Origin: Prosthecobacter sp.
GTDB lineage: Bacteria > Verrucomicrobiota > Verrucomicrobiia > Verrucomicrobiales > Verrucomicrobiaceae
Length of the DNA stretch: 64,000 nt
NCBI GenBank assembly: GCA_021733925.1
Contig: JAIPJY010000031.1
Location: 1 to 64,000, forward strand
Direction: 5' to 3'
Below the pieces are notes generated by a model. That model was not told the DNA's origin, searched no databases, and was given only the letters and a program-made list of their open reading frames with translations. Made by a program: the position numbers and the translations under genes. Each line of letters opens with the position of its first letter. Position 1 is the first letter of the stretch. This document shows positions 52,195 to 60,614 of the stretch, piece by piece.

Positions 52195-52216
52195 AAATGC
52201 AGAAATATCAGCATTT
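52195..52216. promoter_or_regulatory. Putative BlaI-type operator 1
   Basis: AAATGC (52195-52200) and GCATTT (52211-52216) form an inverted repeat with a 10-bp spacer, beginning right after the lipoprotein start codon on the minus-strand upstream side. It has the same half-site and spacing as operator 2. Binding by the adjacent repressor would block lipoprotein expression. Confidence 0.6.
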
Positions 52217-52231
52217 GGAATTCTGGCAAGA

Positions 52232-52257
52232 TTAAATGCTGGAAAATATGCATTTAA
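52232..52257. promoter_or_regulatory. Putative BlaI-type operator 2
   Basis: TTAAATGC (52232-52239) and GCATTTAA (52250-52257) form a perfect 8-bp inverted repeat with a 10-bp spacer, in the middle of the divergent intergenic region. This is the strongest of three AAATGC/GCATTT sites. Confidence 0.65.
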
Positions 52258-52321
52258 CTTGAGCGAGTGTGTAGAGGCACTGCGTGGAGATAGGTTTCAA
52301 TCTGCACTTGCGATCCATCTT

Positions 52322-52334
52322 AAATGCAGCATTT
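52322..52334. promoter_or_regulatory. Putative BlaI-type operator 3
   Basis: AAATGC (52322-52327) and GCATTT (52329-52334) form a palindrome with a 1-bp spacer, just upstream of the blaI-like start codon at 52342. It fits autoregulation by the same repressor. The different spacing means the half-sites sit closer than in operators 1 and 2. Confidence 0.55.
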
Positions 52335-52341
52335 TCAGCAC

Positions 52342-52722
52342 ATGGCAGTCAAAGACGATCAACTTTCCAAGCGCGAGCGGCAGGCGATGGACATTGTCTA
52401 TCGGCTGGGCAAGGCGACGGCGGAAGAGATCCAGGAGGAGATGCCCGATCAGCCTTCTTACTCCGCCGTGCGTGCGCTCTTGAGCATCCTGGTGGGCAAG
52501 AAGCTGCTCAAGCACACTCGCGAGTCCCGCCGCTATGTGTATGAACTCGCCATCTCGCGTGACAAGGCGCGTGATTCGGCGCTGCGAAAGATCATGCGCA
52601 CGTTTTTTGACGGCTCGCCCGGCAAGCTGATGGCATCTCTGCTGGAAACGAAAGACCGCAAGCTGCCACCGGAGGAAGTCGCAGCGATCCGAAAATTGCT
52701 GGACGAGCAATCGCCTTCCTGA
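52342..52722 (+). CDS. BlaI/MecI/CopY-family transcriptional repressor
   Basis: A 126-aa protein starting at the ATG at 52342 (MAVKDDQLSKRERQAMDIVY); a frame from 52324 would include part of the operator and is rejected. The N-terminal winged helix (about 10-75: LGKATAEEIQEEMPDQPSYS, VRALLSILVGKKLLKH) and the C-terminal dimerisation helices (about 85-126, FFDGSPGKLMASLLE) match BlaI/MecI. Such repressors are inactivated by proteolysis triggered by their M56 partner, encoded 19 bp downstream. Three AAATGC/GCATTT inverted repeats lie in front. Confidence 0.92.
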   Translation: MAVKDDQLSKRERQAMDIVYRLGKATAEEIQEEMPDQPSYSAVRALLSILVGKKLLKHTRESRRYVYELAISRDKARDSALRKIMRTFFDGSPGKLMASLLETKDRKLPPEEVAAIRKLLDEQSPS

Positions 52723-52741
52723 TCCACTAAACACACACGTC

Positions 52742-53683
52742 ATGACCGCCTGCTGGATCGCCATTGCTCTCAAAGCCACATTGTGGGCCGTGCTCATGAG
52801 CGCCGCCTCACTCGTGGTGCCGGCGCAGCATCCGCAGGTGCGGCGTCGGTTTGCTTTGCTGGGCATGTGGGGGCTGTGGGTGCTTCCCTGGTTGCCTTTG
52901 CCATGGCAAGGTCTTGCAACGGCTTCGATCGCTGTTGCGACTGACAGTACCTCTCAGTCTGGCTGGTGGTGGCCTTTCCTGACTGCGGTTTGGGCTTTGG
53001 GAAGCTTGATCCTGCTGCTGCGTGTGGTGCGCGATGTCACTGGCATTTTGAAACTGGTGCGTCAGGCCGAGAAGTCCACGCTGAATCCGGGTGGTGCTGT
53101 CGAAGTGCGCTTCACGGCGGCAATCGAAGGCCCCTGCATGACAGGCTGGCTGCGGCCCTGTGTGCTGCTGCCACTGGCCGCAGCCTCCTGGCCTGAGGGA
53201 ACGCTGCGTGCGACCCTGCGTCATGAATGCCAGCATGCGCGGCAGGTGGACGGCCTGCACCGCTTCTGCGCCGCTCTCGTACGTGCCTGCTTCTGGTGGA
53301 ATCCTGCCATGCATGCGCTGTGCGGGATCTACGAGGCGGAGTCCGAAGTCTGCTGTGATGAGGAGGCTGCCACGGCATGCAGCCGTCGTGAGTATGGCGA
53401 AATGCTGCTGGCGCATGCCACCCAGATGCCGATGCCGGCATTCGCCATGTCCTTTGCCCGTCGCTCGGGCCTGCGTGTCCGCATTCAACGGTTGATTGCA
53501 ACGCGTCGGGACTCCCGCTGGATGCTCTCTGCACGCTGGCTGACGGCCTTGGCGCTCATCATCAGCGCGGCTGTTCTCATGGCCTCCATCCGGGTGATGC
53601 CGACTGAGATTACGCAAGGAAACTCGCTCAAAAGTGAGGCGCAGCTCCGTTTGAATGCAGATCCGTTTCCTGGAACGCCGTAG
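52742..53683 (+). CDS. Short BlaR1-like M56 metalloprotease
   Basis: A 313-aa membrane protein. Hydrophobic segments lie at about 5-25, 37-55, 75-95 and a final one at about 270-290. The zinc motif HECQH (H161, E162, H165) lies in a TLRHECQHARQVDG context, and a downstream Glu in EAESEVCCDEEA (about 198-207) completes the M56 pattern. Compared with BlaR1 (about 585 aa) the extracellular penicillin-sensing domain is missing, so the signal may be different. It should cleave or inactivate the BlaI-like repressor encoded just before it. Confidence 0.85.
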   Translation: MTACWIAIALKATLWAVLMSAASLVVPAQHPQVRRRFALLGMWGLWVLPWLPLPWQGLATASIAVATDSTSQSGWWWPFLTAVWALGSLILLLRVVRDVTGILKLVRQAEKSTLNPGGAVEVRFTAAIEGPCMTGWLRPCVLLPLAAASWPEGTLRATLRHECQHARQVDGLHRFCAALVRACFWWNPAMHALCGIYEAESEVCCDEEAATACSRREYGEMLLAHATQMPMPAFAMSFARRSGLRVRIQRLIATRRDSRWMLSARWLTALALIISAAVLMASIRVMPTEITQGNSLKSEAQLRLNADPFPGTP

Positions 53684-53729
53684 CCAGCACTGCTGCTGAT
53701 GGCGTCGCCGGGTTGGTGTCGCCTATTCC

Positions 53730-55121
53730 ATGAAAACACTCTGCTTTCTCCTGTTGTTCTCCGTCAGCGCTTTTGCGGCGAAGCCGAATATCATCGTCAT
53801 TTTCGTCGATAACTTCGGGAACGGCGACCTCGGTTGCTTTGGTTCGAAGCTGCATCGCACGCCGAATGTGGACCGACTGGCTGCGGAGGGAACGAAGTTC
53901 ACCAGCTTCTATGTGGCGAGCGGTGTCTGCACACCGAGCCGTGCGTCACTGATGACGGGCTGCTATCCGCGCCGGGTGAACATGCATGTGAGTGACACGG
54001 GCGGTGCGGTGCTGCAGCCGGTGGCTCGCAAGGGACTCAATCCCGCCGAGGTCACGATGGCGGAGGTTTTGAAAAGCGCTGGCTATGCGACGATGTGCAT
54101 CGGCAAATGGCATCTTGGAGATCAGCCGGGGTTTCTGCCGACGAAGCAGGGGTTTGATGATTTTTTTGGCCTCCCTTACAGCGATGACATGACGAAGGAT
54201 AAAAAGCCGGACGTGTGGCCGGAGCTGCCGCTGATGCGTGGAGAGAAAGTGATCGAGGCACCTGCGGACCGGGATCATCTGGTGAAGCGCTGCACGGAGG
54301 AGGCGGTGCGCTTCATTGAGAAGCATGCGGCGGAGCCTTTCTTTCTCTACCTGCCGCACACGATGCCCGGCTCCACCGCGCATCCGTTTTCAAGCGAGAA
54401 CTTTCGCGGCAAGAGTGCGAACGGGGAGTATGGCGACTCGGTGGAGGAACTTGACTGGAGCACCGGCGAGATCATGGCGGCATTGCAGCGGCTGAAACTT
54501 GCGGACAACACGCTCATCGTCTGGACCTCCGACAATGGTGCGGTGAAACGCAATCCGTCGCAGGGCAGCAACGCGCCCTATCGCGGCTCAGGCTATGACA
54601 CGTCTGAAGGGGCGATGCGCATGCCCTGCGTGATGCGCTGGCCGGGGAAGATCGCGGCGGGAGCGGTGAATGACGCGCTGTGCTCGACGATGGACTTGCT
54701 GCCGACTTTTGCGAGCCTCGTGGGTGCAAAGCAGCCTTCGCAAAAGCTCGACGGGCATGACATCTCTGCAATTCTCTTGGACGCCAGCAATACCACCTCG
54801 CCATGGGATGACGACGGCTTCTTCTTTTATCGCATGGATCAGCTTCAGGCGGTGCGTGCAGGAGACTGGAAGCTCTACCTGCCGCTCGAAGGCAAATTTA
54901 AAACCCTGAGCGCCAAGCAGGTGCCTTCCCCGATGGAACTCTTCGACGTGCGTCACGATGTCGGCGAGGAGCACGAAGCCTCCGCTCAGCATCCCGAGGT
55001 CGTTCAGCGCCTCACGCAGCTCGCAGAAAAAGCCCGCGCTGACATTGGCGATTTCAACCGCCCCGGTGCCGGCCAGAGGGAAGCAGGCATGGTGGAGAAA
55101 TCCGTGCCGCTCTTGCCCTGA
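53730..55121 (+). CDS. Formylglycine-type sulfatase (arylsulfatase A-like)
   Basis: A 463-aa exported sulfatase. It has a signal peptide (1-17), metal-binding NIIVIFVDNFGNGDLGCFG (about 20-38) and the sulfatase signature C67-T-P-S-R71 (SGVCTPSRASLMTG). Cys67 must be converted to formylglycine; no maturase is in the window. Further landmarks: GKWHLGD (about 126), PFFLYLPHTMPG (about 203) and VWTSDNGAVKRNPSQG (about 264). The substrate is likely a sulfated polysaccharide or glycan, as in many PVC bacteria. Confidence 0.94.
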   Translation: MKTLCFLLLFSVSAFAAKPNIIVIFVDNFGNGDLGCFGSKLHRTPNVDRLAAEGTKFTSFYVASGVCTPSRASLMTGCYPRRVNMHVSDTGGAVLQPVARKGLNPAEVTMAEVLKSAGYATMCIGKWHLGDQPGFLPTKQGFDDFFGLPYSDDMTKDKKPDVWPELPLMRGEKVIEAPADRDHLVKRCTEEAVRFIEKHAAEPFFLYLPHTMPGSTAHPFSSENFRGKSANGEYGDSVEELDWSTGEIMAALQRLKLADNTLIVWTSDNGAVKRNPSQGSNAPYRGSGYDTSEGAMRMPCVMRWPGKIAAGAVNDALCSTMDLLPTFASLVGAKQPSQKLDGHDISAILLDASNTTSPWDDDGFFFYRMDQLQAVRAGDWKLYLPLEGKFKTLSAKQVPSPMELFDVRHDVGEEHEASAQHPEVVQRLTQLAEKARADIGDFNRPGAGQREAGMVEKSVPLLP

Positions 55122-55146
55122 GCCGCATTGCCTGCTGTGTTGACGC

Positions 55147-55785
55147 ATGACCCGTGGCAGCCGCTCGCTCCTTCTTTTGATCCTCGTCATTCTGACGGGG
55201 ATCATCGTGCCGTTCGTGATCTGGGGGGCGCAGTTTGACCAGACGCTGAGTCTTGAGGGTGCGCGGAAGTGGATGGAGGGCTATGGCGCGTGGGCATGGG
55301 CGGCGGGGATCGCGCTGCTGGTGGCGGACATCGTGCTGCCGGTGCCTTCGACGGTGGTCATGTCGGCGCTGGGGTGGATGTATGGCTGGTGGGTGGGTGG
55401 CCTGGTCAGCGCGGCTGGATCGATGCTTTCCGGCATCATCGCCTATGCCGCCTGCCGCTGGCTGGGGCGTGGTGCGGCGCGCTGGATCGCGGGAGCGGAG
55501 GGGCTGAGCAAAGGAGAAGAAATATTCGAGCGGCGCGGCGGCTGGCTGGTGGCGCTCTCGCGCTGGATGCCGGTGCTGCCGGAGGCGGTGGCGTGCCTCG
55601 CGGGACTTTCGAACATGCGATGGCGAGTGTTTTTGCCAGCGCTGGCCTGTGGCTCGGTGCCTACGGGGTTTGTGTTTGCGGCGATCGGCCACCTCGGTCA
55701 AAGCGAACCCGCCTGGGCTTTTGCTTTGAGTGCCATTGTTCCAGTTCTGCTGTGGCTGGGTGCGGTGCGTGTGCTGAAGCGCTAA
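55147..55785 (+). CDS. VTT-domain (TVP38/DedA-like) membrane protein
   Basis: A 212-aa integral membrane protein with about five or six helices. The conserved SNARE-associated/VTT core reads PVPSTVVMSALGWMYGWWVG (about 59-78), then LSGIIAYAACRWLGRG (about 95) and SRWMPVLPEAVACLAGLSNM (about 138). The family is involved in membrane lipid or small-molecule homeostasis. It is 25 bp after the sulfatase and overlaps the convergent glycosyltransferase by 4 nt. Confidence 0.85.
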   Translation: MTRGSRSLLLLILVILTGIIVPFVIWGAQFDQTLSLEGARKWMEGYGAWAWAAGIALLVADIVLPVPSTVVMSALGWMYGWWVGGLVSAAGSMLSGIIAYAACRWLGRGAARWIAGAEGLSKGEEIFERRGGWLVALSRWMPVLPEAVACLAGLSNMRWRVFLPALACGSVPTGFVFAAIGHLGQSEPAWAFALSAIVPVLLWLGAVRVLKR

Positions 55786-58295
55786 CGCATTTCGATCAAT
55801 CCGGCGCTGGTGGCCGCCGAACGTGCGAGCTTGCACATCTCTCGCCGAATGATCCACGCGCCAAGCGGCACCAGCAGGACGATGGCAACGACTGCGACTA
55901 AGCCCAGAACGAGCAGCATGTGCAAACCTGCCGCCATCAAAATCGCGGTGACGATGAGCCAGAGCAGGAGATTCCACCCCAGACTGCGGCGGATGCGCAG
56001 GAGCAGCTTCACCCGCGTGAGGCAGCGGCCGTCGGCATGGAATTCCGTGACGCTCAAAAAGGCGCGTGATATTTCCGACCAAGGCCACGCCTCGATGTCA
56101 AACCAGCGCCAGCCGTCGTCCTCACGAAAGATGATGTGCGCAGAGCGGAGCACCTTGCGAAGCTCTTGTAACCAGGCGTCACGGGTGATGCCGGTTTCGC
56201 TCCAAAAGCACAGTGTACCCAAGCTGAGGGTGATTTTGTGCGGCCGCGTTGGAGGCATGATGTCTGGCAGCATCGGATGGCGGCTGGGACGTGCGCCTAA
56301 TTTTAGCATGCCACGCAGCCGCGCCCACTCACGCACCACGGGCTGCAGGAAGCTCAGCCACCAGAGCAGCAGACGATCCGGTACTCCCCGGATGCTGGCT
56401 GAGGCTGCATTGCGTGCGCTGACCTGCCATGCAGACCCACACGCAAAGCCAAGCAGCCCCAGGGCGAGCCATGGCTGCTGACATATCAGCGCGAGCAGCA
56501 GCAGCGCGAGCCACAGCAGGCCGGTAAACCATTCCCACCAGCGGAAGCTGGAGGAGGAGTAGATCACCTGGAAGGCACCGAGACCTAGCGGGCCGTGGAA
56601 GATGCTGCCTTCGACAGGATGATCCGCCGGATGCTGATCCCCATAAATGCCGCCACGCCAGCGCGCGCCGCCGAGAAAGCCGAAACGTTCGGGATGCTCC
56701 TTCATCAGCAAGGCTTCCGCACAGCCATAGCCAAACTGCTGCGTCAAATACGCTCGTATGGTGAAGCGCCGATGATGCCAGACCATCGCCCCGGGAACAA
56801 AGAGCAGCCGTCTGCCGGTTTCACGCAGCCGCCAGCAGACGTCCACATCATCACCCGCCGTTTTGAATTCCACACGAAAGCCGCCGATGAGATCGAGAGC
56901 GTCTTTTCGAATGGCGAGATTGCAGCCCGGGAGGTGCTCGGCCTCGGTGTCATTGAGCAGCACATGCGCGGGTGCACCCGGGGCGGCGGCCACCACGTGC
57001 TCGATGCGATTGCGCGGTGGAGGCGGGATGTTGGGGCCGCCTGCGGCGGCCACGGTGTCATCCGCGAAGGCATGGCTCAGGTGCAGGAGCCAGTCGGGGT
57101 GTGCAATGCAGTCATCATCGGTGTAGGCGATGATGGAGCCGGTGGCGATCCGGGCGCCGTGATTGCGGGCGGCGCTGAGGCCTGCGTGTTCCTGAAACTG
57201 GTAGCGCACCTGCGGATAGCCTTTTGCGATCTCCGCGATTTGCGGGCGGGAGCCATCGTCGATCAGCAGGATTTCGAAATCGGGATAGCGCAGCGCCACC
57301 AGGGAGTCCAGGCAAGGGCCGAGAGTGGCGGCGCCATTGCGCGTGCAGACCACGACCGAGATGCGTGGCGGTGTGGCGGGAGGCTGCCAGGTGAGTGAAA
57401 GCTCACGCTGCAGGGCGCAGGCTGGGCGTTCTTTTCTCTCACGATCCACGAGGCCAAATTGCCAGTCTGTGATTTCCTTGCCCCCCCGGTGCCATTCATC
57501 CGTGTAGGCAAACCAGACCCCGCCCGCGCAGCCACCGCCCAGCAGGCAGTTGTGCTGCCAGCGCATGACTTCCACCTGCCGCTCCGGCCCGTGGGCGGCG
57601 ACATCAAGACCGAATTCGGTGATGATCAGCGGCTGGTTGCCCGCGAGATTCTGCCATTGAGCGAGGCAGGCGCTGAAAGCGGCAGCGGATTCCAGATACA
57701 CGTTCACCGCGATGAAGTCGGCATTGCGTGGCACGAGATAGCCGGTGGACGGATACGTGGCGTAGCTGATGAGTGTCTGCGGCGCATTGCGGCGGGCGAT
57801 CAAGATCAGTTTTTCGATGAATGCCCGCACCCTTTGAGGCTTCATCCAGCGCACCAAAGTCTTCTCGATCTCATTGCCAACGAGGAATGCGGTGATGCAG
57901 GCGTGATTCCCCAGTCTGGCGCTGATGGCGGCGACCTGGGCTTCGATCTCACGGCGGAGCGAGCGGCTGGCGAGAAAATCGACATGCTCACTCCAGGGGA
58001 TGCCAACGATCAGTCGTAGACCGAGGGCTTCGACTTCGCGCAGCACGACTGCGGTCGGGGGCTCGTACAGCCGCACGGTGTTGAATCCTAGCGCAGCGAT
58101 GTGAAGGAGGTCGGCGGCCAGTCGGTCGTCCTCTGGAAAGGGCTCACCACGTGAGTTCGGTTTGAAGGGGCCATAACTGACTCCGCGCACGAAATGGGGG
58201 GTGCCATCGGCCAGTTGCAGGAACTTTCCTGCCGCCACCACACGCGGCCCGTGATTCACGGGCGGAAGGGTGGCAGGAGGGGTGGCGGAAGTCAT
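55782..58295 (-). CDS. Glycoside hydrolase-GT2 glycosyltransferase fusion
   Basis: An 837-aa protein with three parts. Residues about 20-300 form a TIM-barrel glycoside hydrolase related to GH2/GH5-type enzymes, with VRLYEPPTAV (about 74), acid/base FLVGNEIEK (N141, E142) and probable nucleophile in ITEFGLD (E227). Residues about 311-540 form a GT-A family 2 domain: SVVVCTRNGAATLGPCLDSL, metal-binding TDDD (392-395), GCNLAIRKDAL and the acceptor-site GDDVD (481-485). Two membrane regions follow (about 600-640 and 770-815), with a soluble segment between them. It may build and trim an envelope polysaccharide at the membrane. It ends in a 4-nt overlap with the convergent VTT gene. Confidence 0.85.
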   Translation of the reverse strand: MTSATPPATLPPVNHGPRVVAAGKFLQLADGTPHFVRGVSYGPFKPNSRGEPFPEDDRLAADLLHIAALGFNTVRLYEPPTAVVLREVEALGLRLIVGIPWSEHVDFLASRSLRREIEAQVAAISARLGNHACITAFLVGNEIEKTLVRWMKPQRVRAFIEKLILIARRNAPQTLISYATYPSTGYLVPRNADFIAVNVYLESAAAFSACLAQWQNLAGNQPLIITEFGLDVAAHGPERQVEVMRWQHNCLLGGGCAGGVWFAYTDEWHRGGKEITDWQFGLVDRERKERPACALQRELSLTWQPPATPPRISVVVCTRNGAATLGPCLDSLVALRYPDFEILLIDDGSRPQIAEIAKGYPQVRYQFQEHAGLSAARNHGARIATGSIIAYTDDDCIAHPDWLLHLSHAFADDTVAAAGGPNIPPPPRNRIEHVVAAAPGAPAHVLLNDTEAEHLPGCNLAIRKDALDLIGGFRVEFKTAGDDVDVCWRLRETGRRLLFVPGAMVWHHRRFTIRAYLTQQFGYGCAEALLMKEHPERFGFLGGARWRGGIYGDQHPADHPVEGSIFHGPLGLGAFQVIYSSSSFRWWEWFTGLLWLALLLLALICQQPWLALGLLGFACGSAWQVSARNAASASIRGVPDRLLLWWLSFLQPVVREWARLRGMLKLGARPSRHPMLPDIMPPTRPHKITLSLGTLCFWSETGITRDAWLQELRKVLRSAHIIFREDDGWRWFDIEAWPWSEISRAFLSVTEFHADGRCLTRVKLLLRIRRSLGWNLLLWLIVTAILMAAGLHMLLVLGLVAVVAIVLLVPLGAWIIRREMCKLARSAATSAGLIEMR

Positions 58296-58364
58296 GCTGG
58301 CGTCAGGTTCACATTCGGCGGGTCCGAAGGGTGAAACAGGTACGTGCCGAAGGCCAGTCAGACT

Positions 58365-58706
58365 TCAGACCTTGGGAGCTTTGTCACTGGGCGCTTGACC
58401 CAGGCTGAGGTCTTCCGGCGCCGCTGGGTCCTTGATCTCCATTTCCACCCAGCCATCGCCTTCGCGTTCGAGACGACGGGCATTGATGAACATCACGATG
58501 CAGAAACCGACAAAGGCCGTGCTGGTCTCCAGCACAAACGGAGTGGTGAAAAAGGTGAAGAAATAGGCCAAGCCCTGAGTCACGATCTCACGTGCGGTTT
58601 CATTCACATAAGCGGCGATGCCAACGCCGATGATGATGGCAGCGGACCACAGCAGTGATTCGAGCCACCAGAGGGATTTTTTGGGAATGGTTTCAGGCGC
58701 AGGCAT
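58365..58706 (-). CDS. Small membrane protein of unknown function
   Basis: A 113-aa protein with two helices (about 14-34, WLESLLWSAAIIIGVGIAAY; about 48-72, FFTFFTTPFVLETSTAFVGF) and a charged C-terminal tail. It starts 7 bp after the end of the RodZ-like gene, so the two are co-transcribed. No family is recognised. Confidence 0.65.
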   Translation of the reverse strand: MPAPETIPKKSLWWLESLLWSAAIIIGVGIAAYVNETAREIVTQGLAYFFTFFTTPFVLETSTAFVGFCIVMFINARRLEREGDGWVEMEIKDPAAPEDLSLGQAPSDKAPKV

Positions 58707-58713
58707 TCGCAGA

Positions 58714-59313
58714 TTAGTTCACAGGGGTAGCCTTATGGGCGGAGACCGGAAAATCCACCTGTTTTGTTGTCACATTCGCCGCATCGACCGTGGCTGAGGA
58801 GGCTGCCACAGGAGCGGGTGGGCTCTCGTCATCGTCTTCGACAGGGAGAGCCTTCAGCGCGGCAGGCTCCACCTGGCTGCGCATGTCAGCCACATGCTTT
58901 CCCCACATGGCGGTGCCGGCGAGAACGAACACAAAGACTGCGAGGGCCGCCGGCAGCGGTGATTTGATGGAGCGCACCTGGCCCGCAGTGGGTGAGGTGA
59001 TGCGCTCAGTGCGCGAGGCAGGTTCACGCAGCCACGCACCCTGAGAATGCGTCAGGTAACGATAATCACGCTCGCCCCCCAGGGCACCTTCGGGCAGTTC
59101 CTCCAGCATGGAAGTCGCATCCACTTCGAGAAAATCGCTGTACTGGCGAATGAACGAACGTGCATACGTCAGGCTTCCAAACGCCGCTATGTTGCCGCTT
59201 TCCAAGTAGCGCAGGCGTTGCGCCGGGATGCGTGTCTCATGGGCTGCGTCTTCGATGGACATGCCGCGCTTTTCACGTGCGGCGGTGAGCATCTGGCCAA
59301 AGGTAGCAGTCAT
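58714..59313 (-). CDS. RodZ-like HTH membrane protein
   Basis: A 199-aa protein. An N-terminal Xre-type HTH (about 5-60: GQMLTAAREKRGMSIEDAAH, ETRIPAQRLRYLESGN, then YARSFIRQYSDFLEVD) is followed by a linker, one membrane segment (about 118-136, LPAALAVFVFVLAGTAM) and a short Pro/Ala-rich periplasmic tail. This is the layout of RodZ, which links MreB to the cell wall, but it is shorter and lacks a large C-terminal domain. It is likely to help control cell shape or envelope assembly. Confidence 0.85.
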   Translation of the reverse strand: MTATFGQMLTAAREKRGMSIEDAAHETRIPAQRLRYLESGNIAAFGSLTYARSFIRQYSDFLEVDATSMLEELPEGALGGERDYRYLTHSQGAWLREPASRTERITSPTAGQVRSIKSPLPAALAVFVFVLAGTAMWGKHVADMRSQVEPAALKALPVEDDDESPPAPVAASSATVDAANVTTKQVDFPVSAHKATPVN

Positions 59314-59462
59314 TGTTTAGTTGGAATACGTTGAATGTGACATCGCCGGACGTGGAAGCGATGAAATTTTTTATGCTGCACAGGCTTGCAAATGCAGAAA
59401 AACAACGCGGGAGTAATCCCAGTGTTCTTGTAATCAAAGCACGGGAATACTAAAATCACGCC
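59314..59462. other. Divergent promoter region
   Basis: 149 bp between the RodZ-like gene and the desaturase gene. An inverted repeat GGGA-GTAA-TCCC lies near 59411-59422. It should hold both promoters; no clear boxes are chosen. Confidence 0.3.
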
Positions 59463-60614
59463 ATGAAAGCTCTCCACGAAACCCGTCTGAAGATTCGCCG
59501 TGAGCTGGAGGCACCACCTGCCTTGAGAAAATTTGGCAGCGGCTGGATCAGTGGTGTGCTGGGCATGATGTTCGGACTGGCAGCGCTCGGCAGCGTGCTG
59601 ATGATGCGCTTTCCAGGAGTGTTCACCATGAAGGAGAACGCAGCGGTGATCGGACATCCGGCCTTCCGCACCGGCATGTTCGTCCTGATGGTGCTGTCGT
59701 TTGTGTTTTCACTCCTCAGCCTTCTTCTGCGTCCGGGAAAAATCCTTGGCTTTACGGGCATGGTGGCGACGCTGCTGGCCGTGACGTTTGGCGGCACTTC
59801 AGCATCTGCGGTAGCCTCCGATCTGACGCCGGTGTATTTCGGCCTCGATTTTTTCATCCTGCGACTGCTGTTCACCGGCTTTCTCTTCATTCCAATGGAG
59901 ACGATTTTTCCGCATCGGGCGGAGCAGGGGATCTTCCGCCAGGAATGGCGCGAGGATCTGTTCTACTACCTTGTCAGCAGCATGATGGTCCAGGTGCTGA
60001 CCTGGCTGAGCTTCATGCCGGCGCAGACCTTGTTTAAACACACCACATGGACGGAGATGCGCGCCTGGGTGGCGGCGCTGCCGTTTCTCGTGCAGCTCAT
60101 CGCCATCATGTTCCTCACGGATCTGGTGCAGTACTGGGTGCATCGGCTGTTTCACCGCATCCCGGCCCTGTGGCGCTTTCATGCAGTACATCACTCGGCG
60201 CAGAGCATGGACTGGATGGCCGGAGCGCGGATGCACTTCTTCGAAATCCTCGTGCTGCGCGGCACCACGGTGTTTCCCATGATCCTCCTCGGTTTCAGCC
60301 AGACGGCGGTGAATGCGTATGTGCTGGTCGTCTATCTCTTCGCCACCTTCGCGCATTCCAATCTCGGCTGGAGGCTTGGCATCTTCGAGAAAGTCTTCGT
60401 CACCCCACGCTTCCATCACTGGCACCACGGCATTGAGAAAGAAGCCATCGACGTGAATTTCTCCATCCACTTTCCACTGTTCGACAAGATCTTCGGCACC
60501 CACCACATGCCGGAAAATGGCCGCTGGCCCGAAGGCTACGGCATCGGCGGCCATCCGGTGCCCCACGGCTACTGGCAGCAGTTCCTCCATCCATTCCGGC
60601 GGAAGAAAAAGTAA
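59463..60614 (+). CDS. Sterol desaturase/fatty acid hydroxylase family protein
   Basis: A 383-aa integral membrane di-iron protein with about six helices. The eight-histidine pattern is complete: HRLFH (H227-H231), HAVHH (H240-H244) and HHWHH (H318-H322), plus later His residues near FGTHHMPENG. Members hydroxylate or desaturate sterols, fatty acids or other lipids. The N-terminal about 120 residues are an extra hydrophobic domain not typical of the short family members. It abuts the convergent secreted gene. Confidence 0.85.
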   Translation: MKALHETRLKIRRELEAPPALRKFGSGWISGVLGMMFGLAALGSVLMMRFPGVFTMKENAAVIGHPAFRTGMFVLMVLSFVFSLLSLLLRPGKILGFTGMVATLLAVTFGGTSASAVASDLTPVYFGLDFFILRLLFTGFLFIPMETIFPHRAEQGIFRQEWREDLFYYLVSSMMVQVLTWLSFMPAQTLFKHTTWTEMRAWVAALPFLVQLIAIMFLTDLVQYWVHRLFHRIPALWRFHAVHHSAQSMDWMAGARMHFFEILVLRGTTVFPMILLGFSQTAVNAYVLVVYLFATFAHSNLGWRLGIFEKVFVTPRFHHWHHGIEKEAIDVNFSIHFPLFDKIFGTHHMPENGRWPEGYGIGGHPVPHGYWQQFLHPFRRKKK

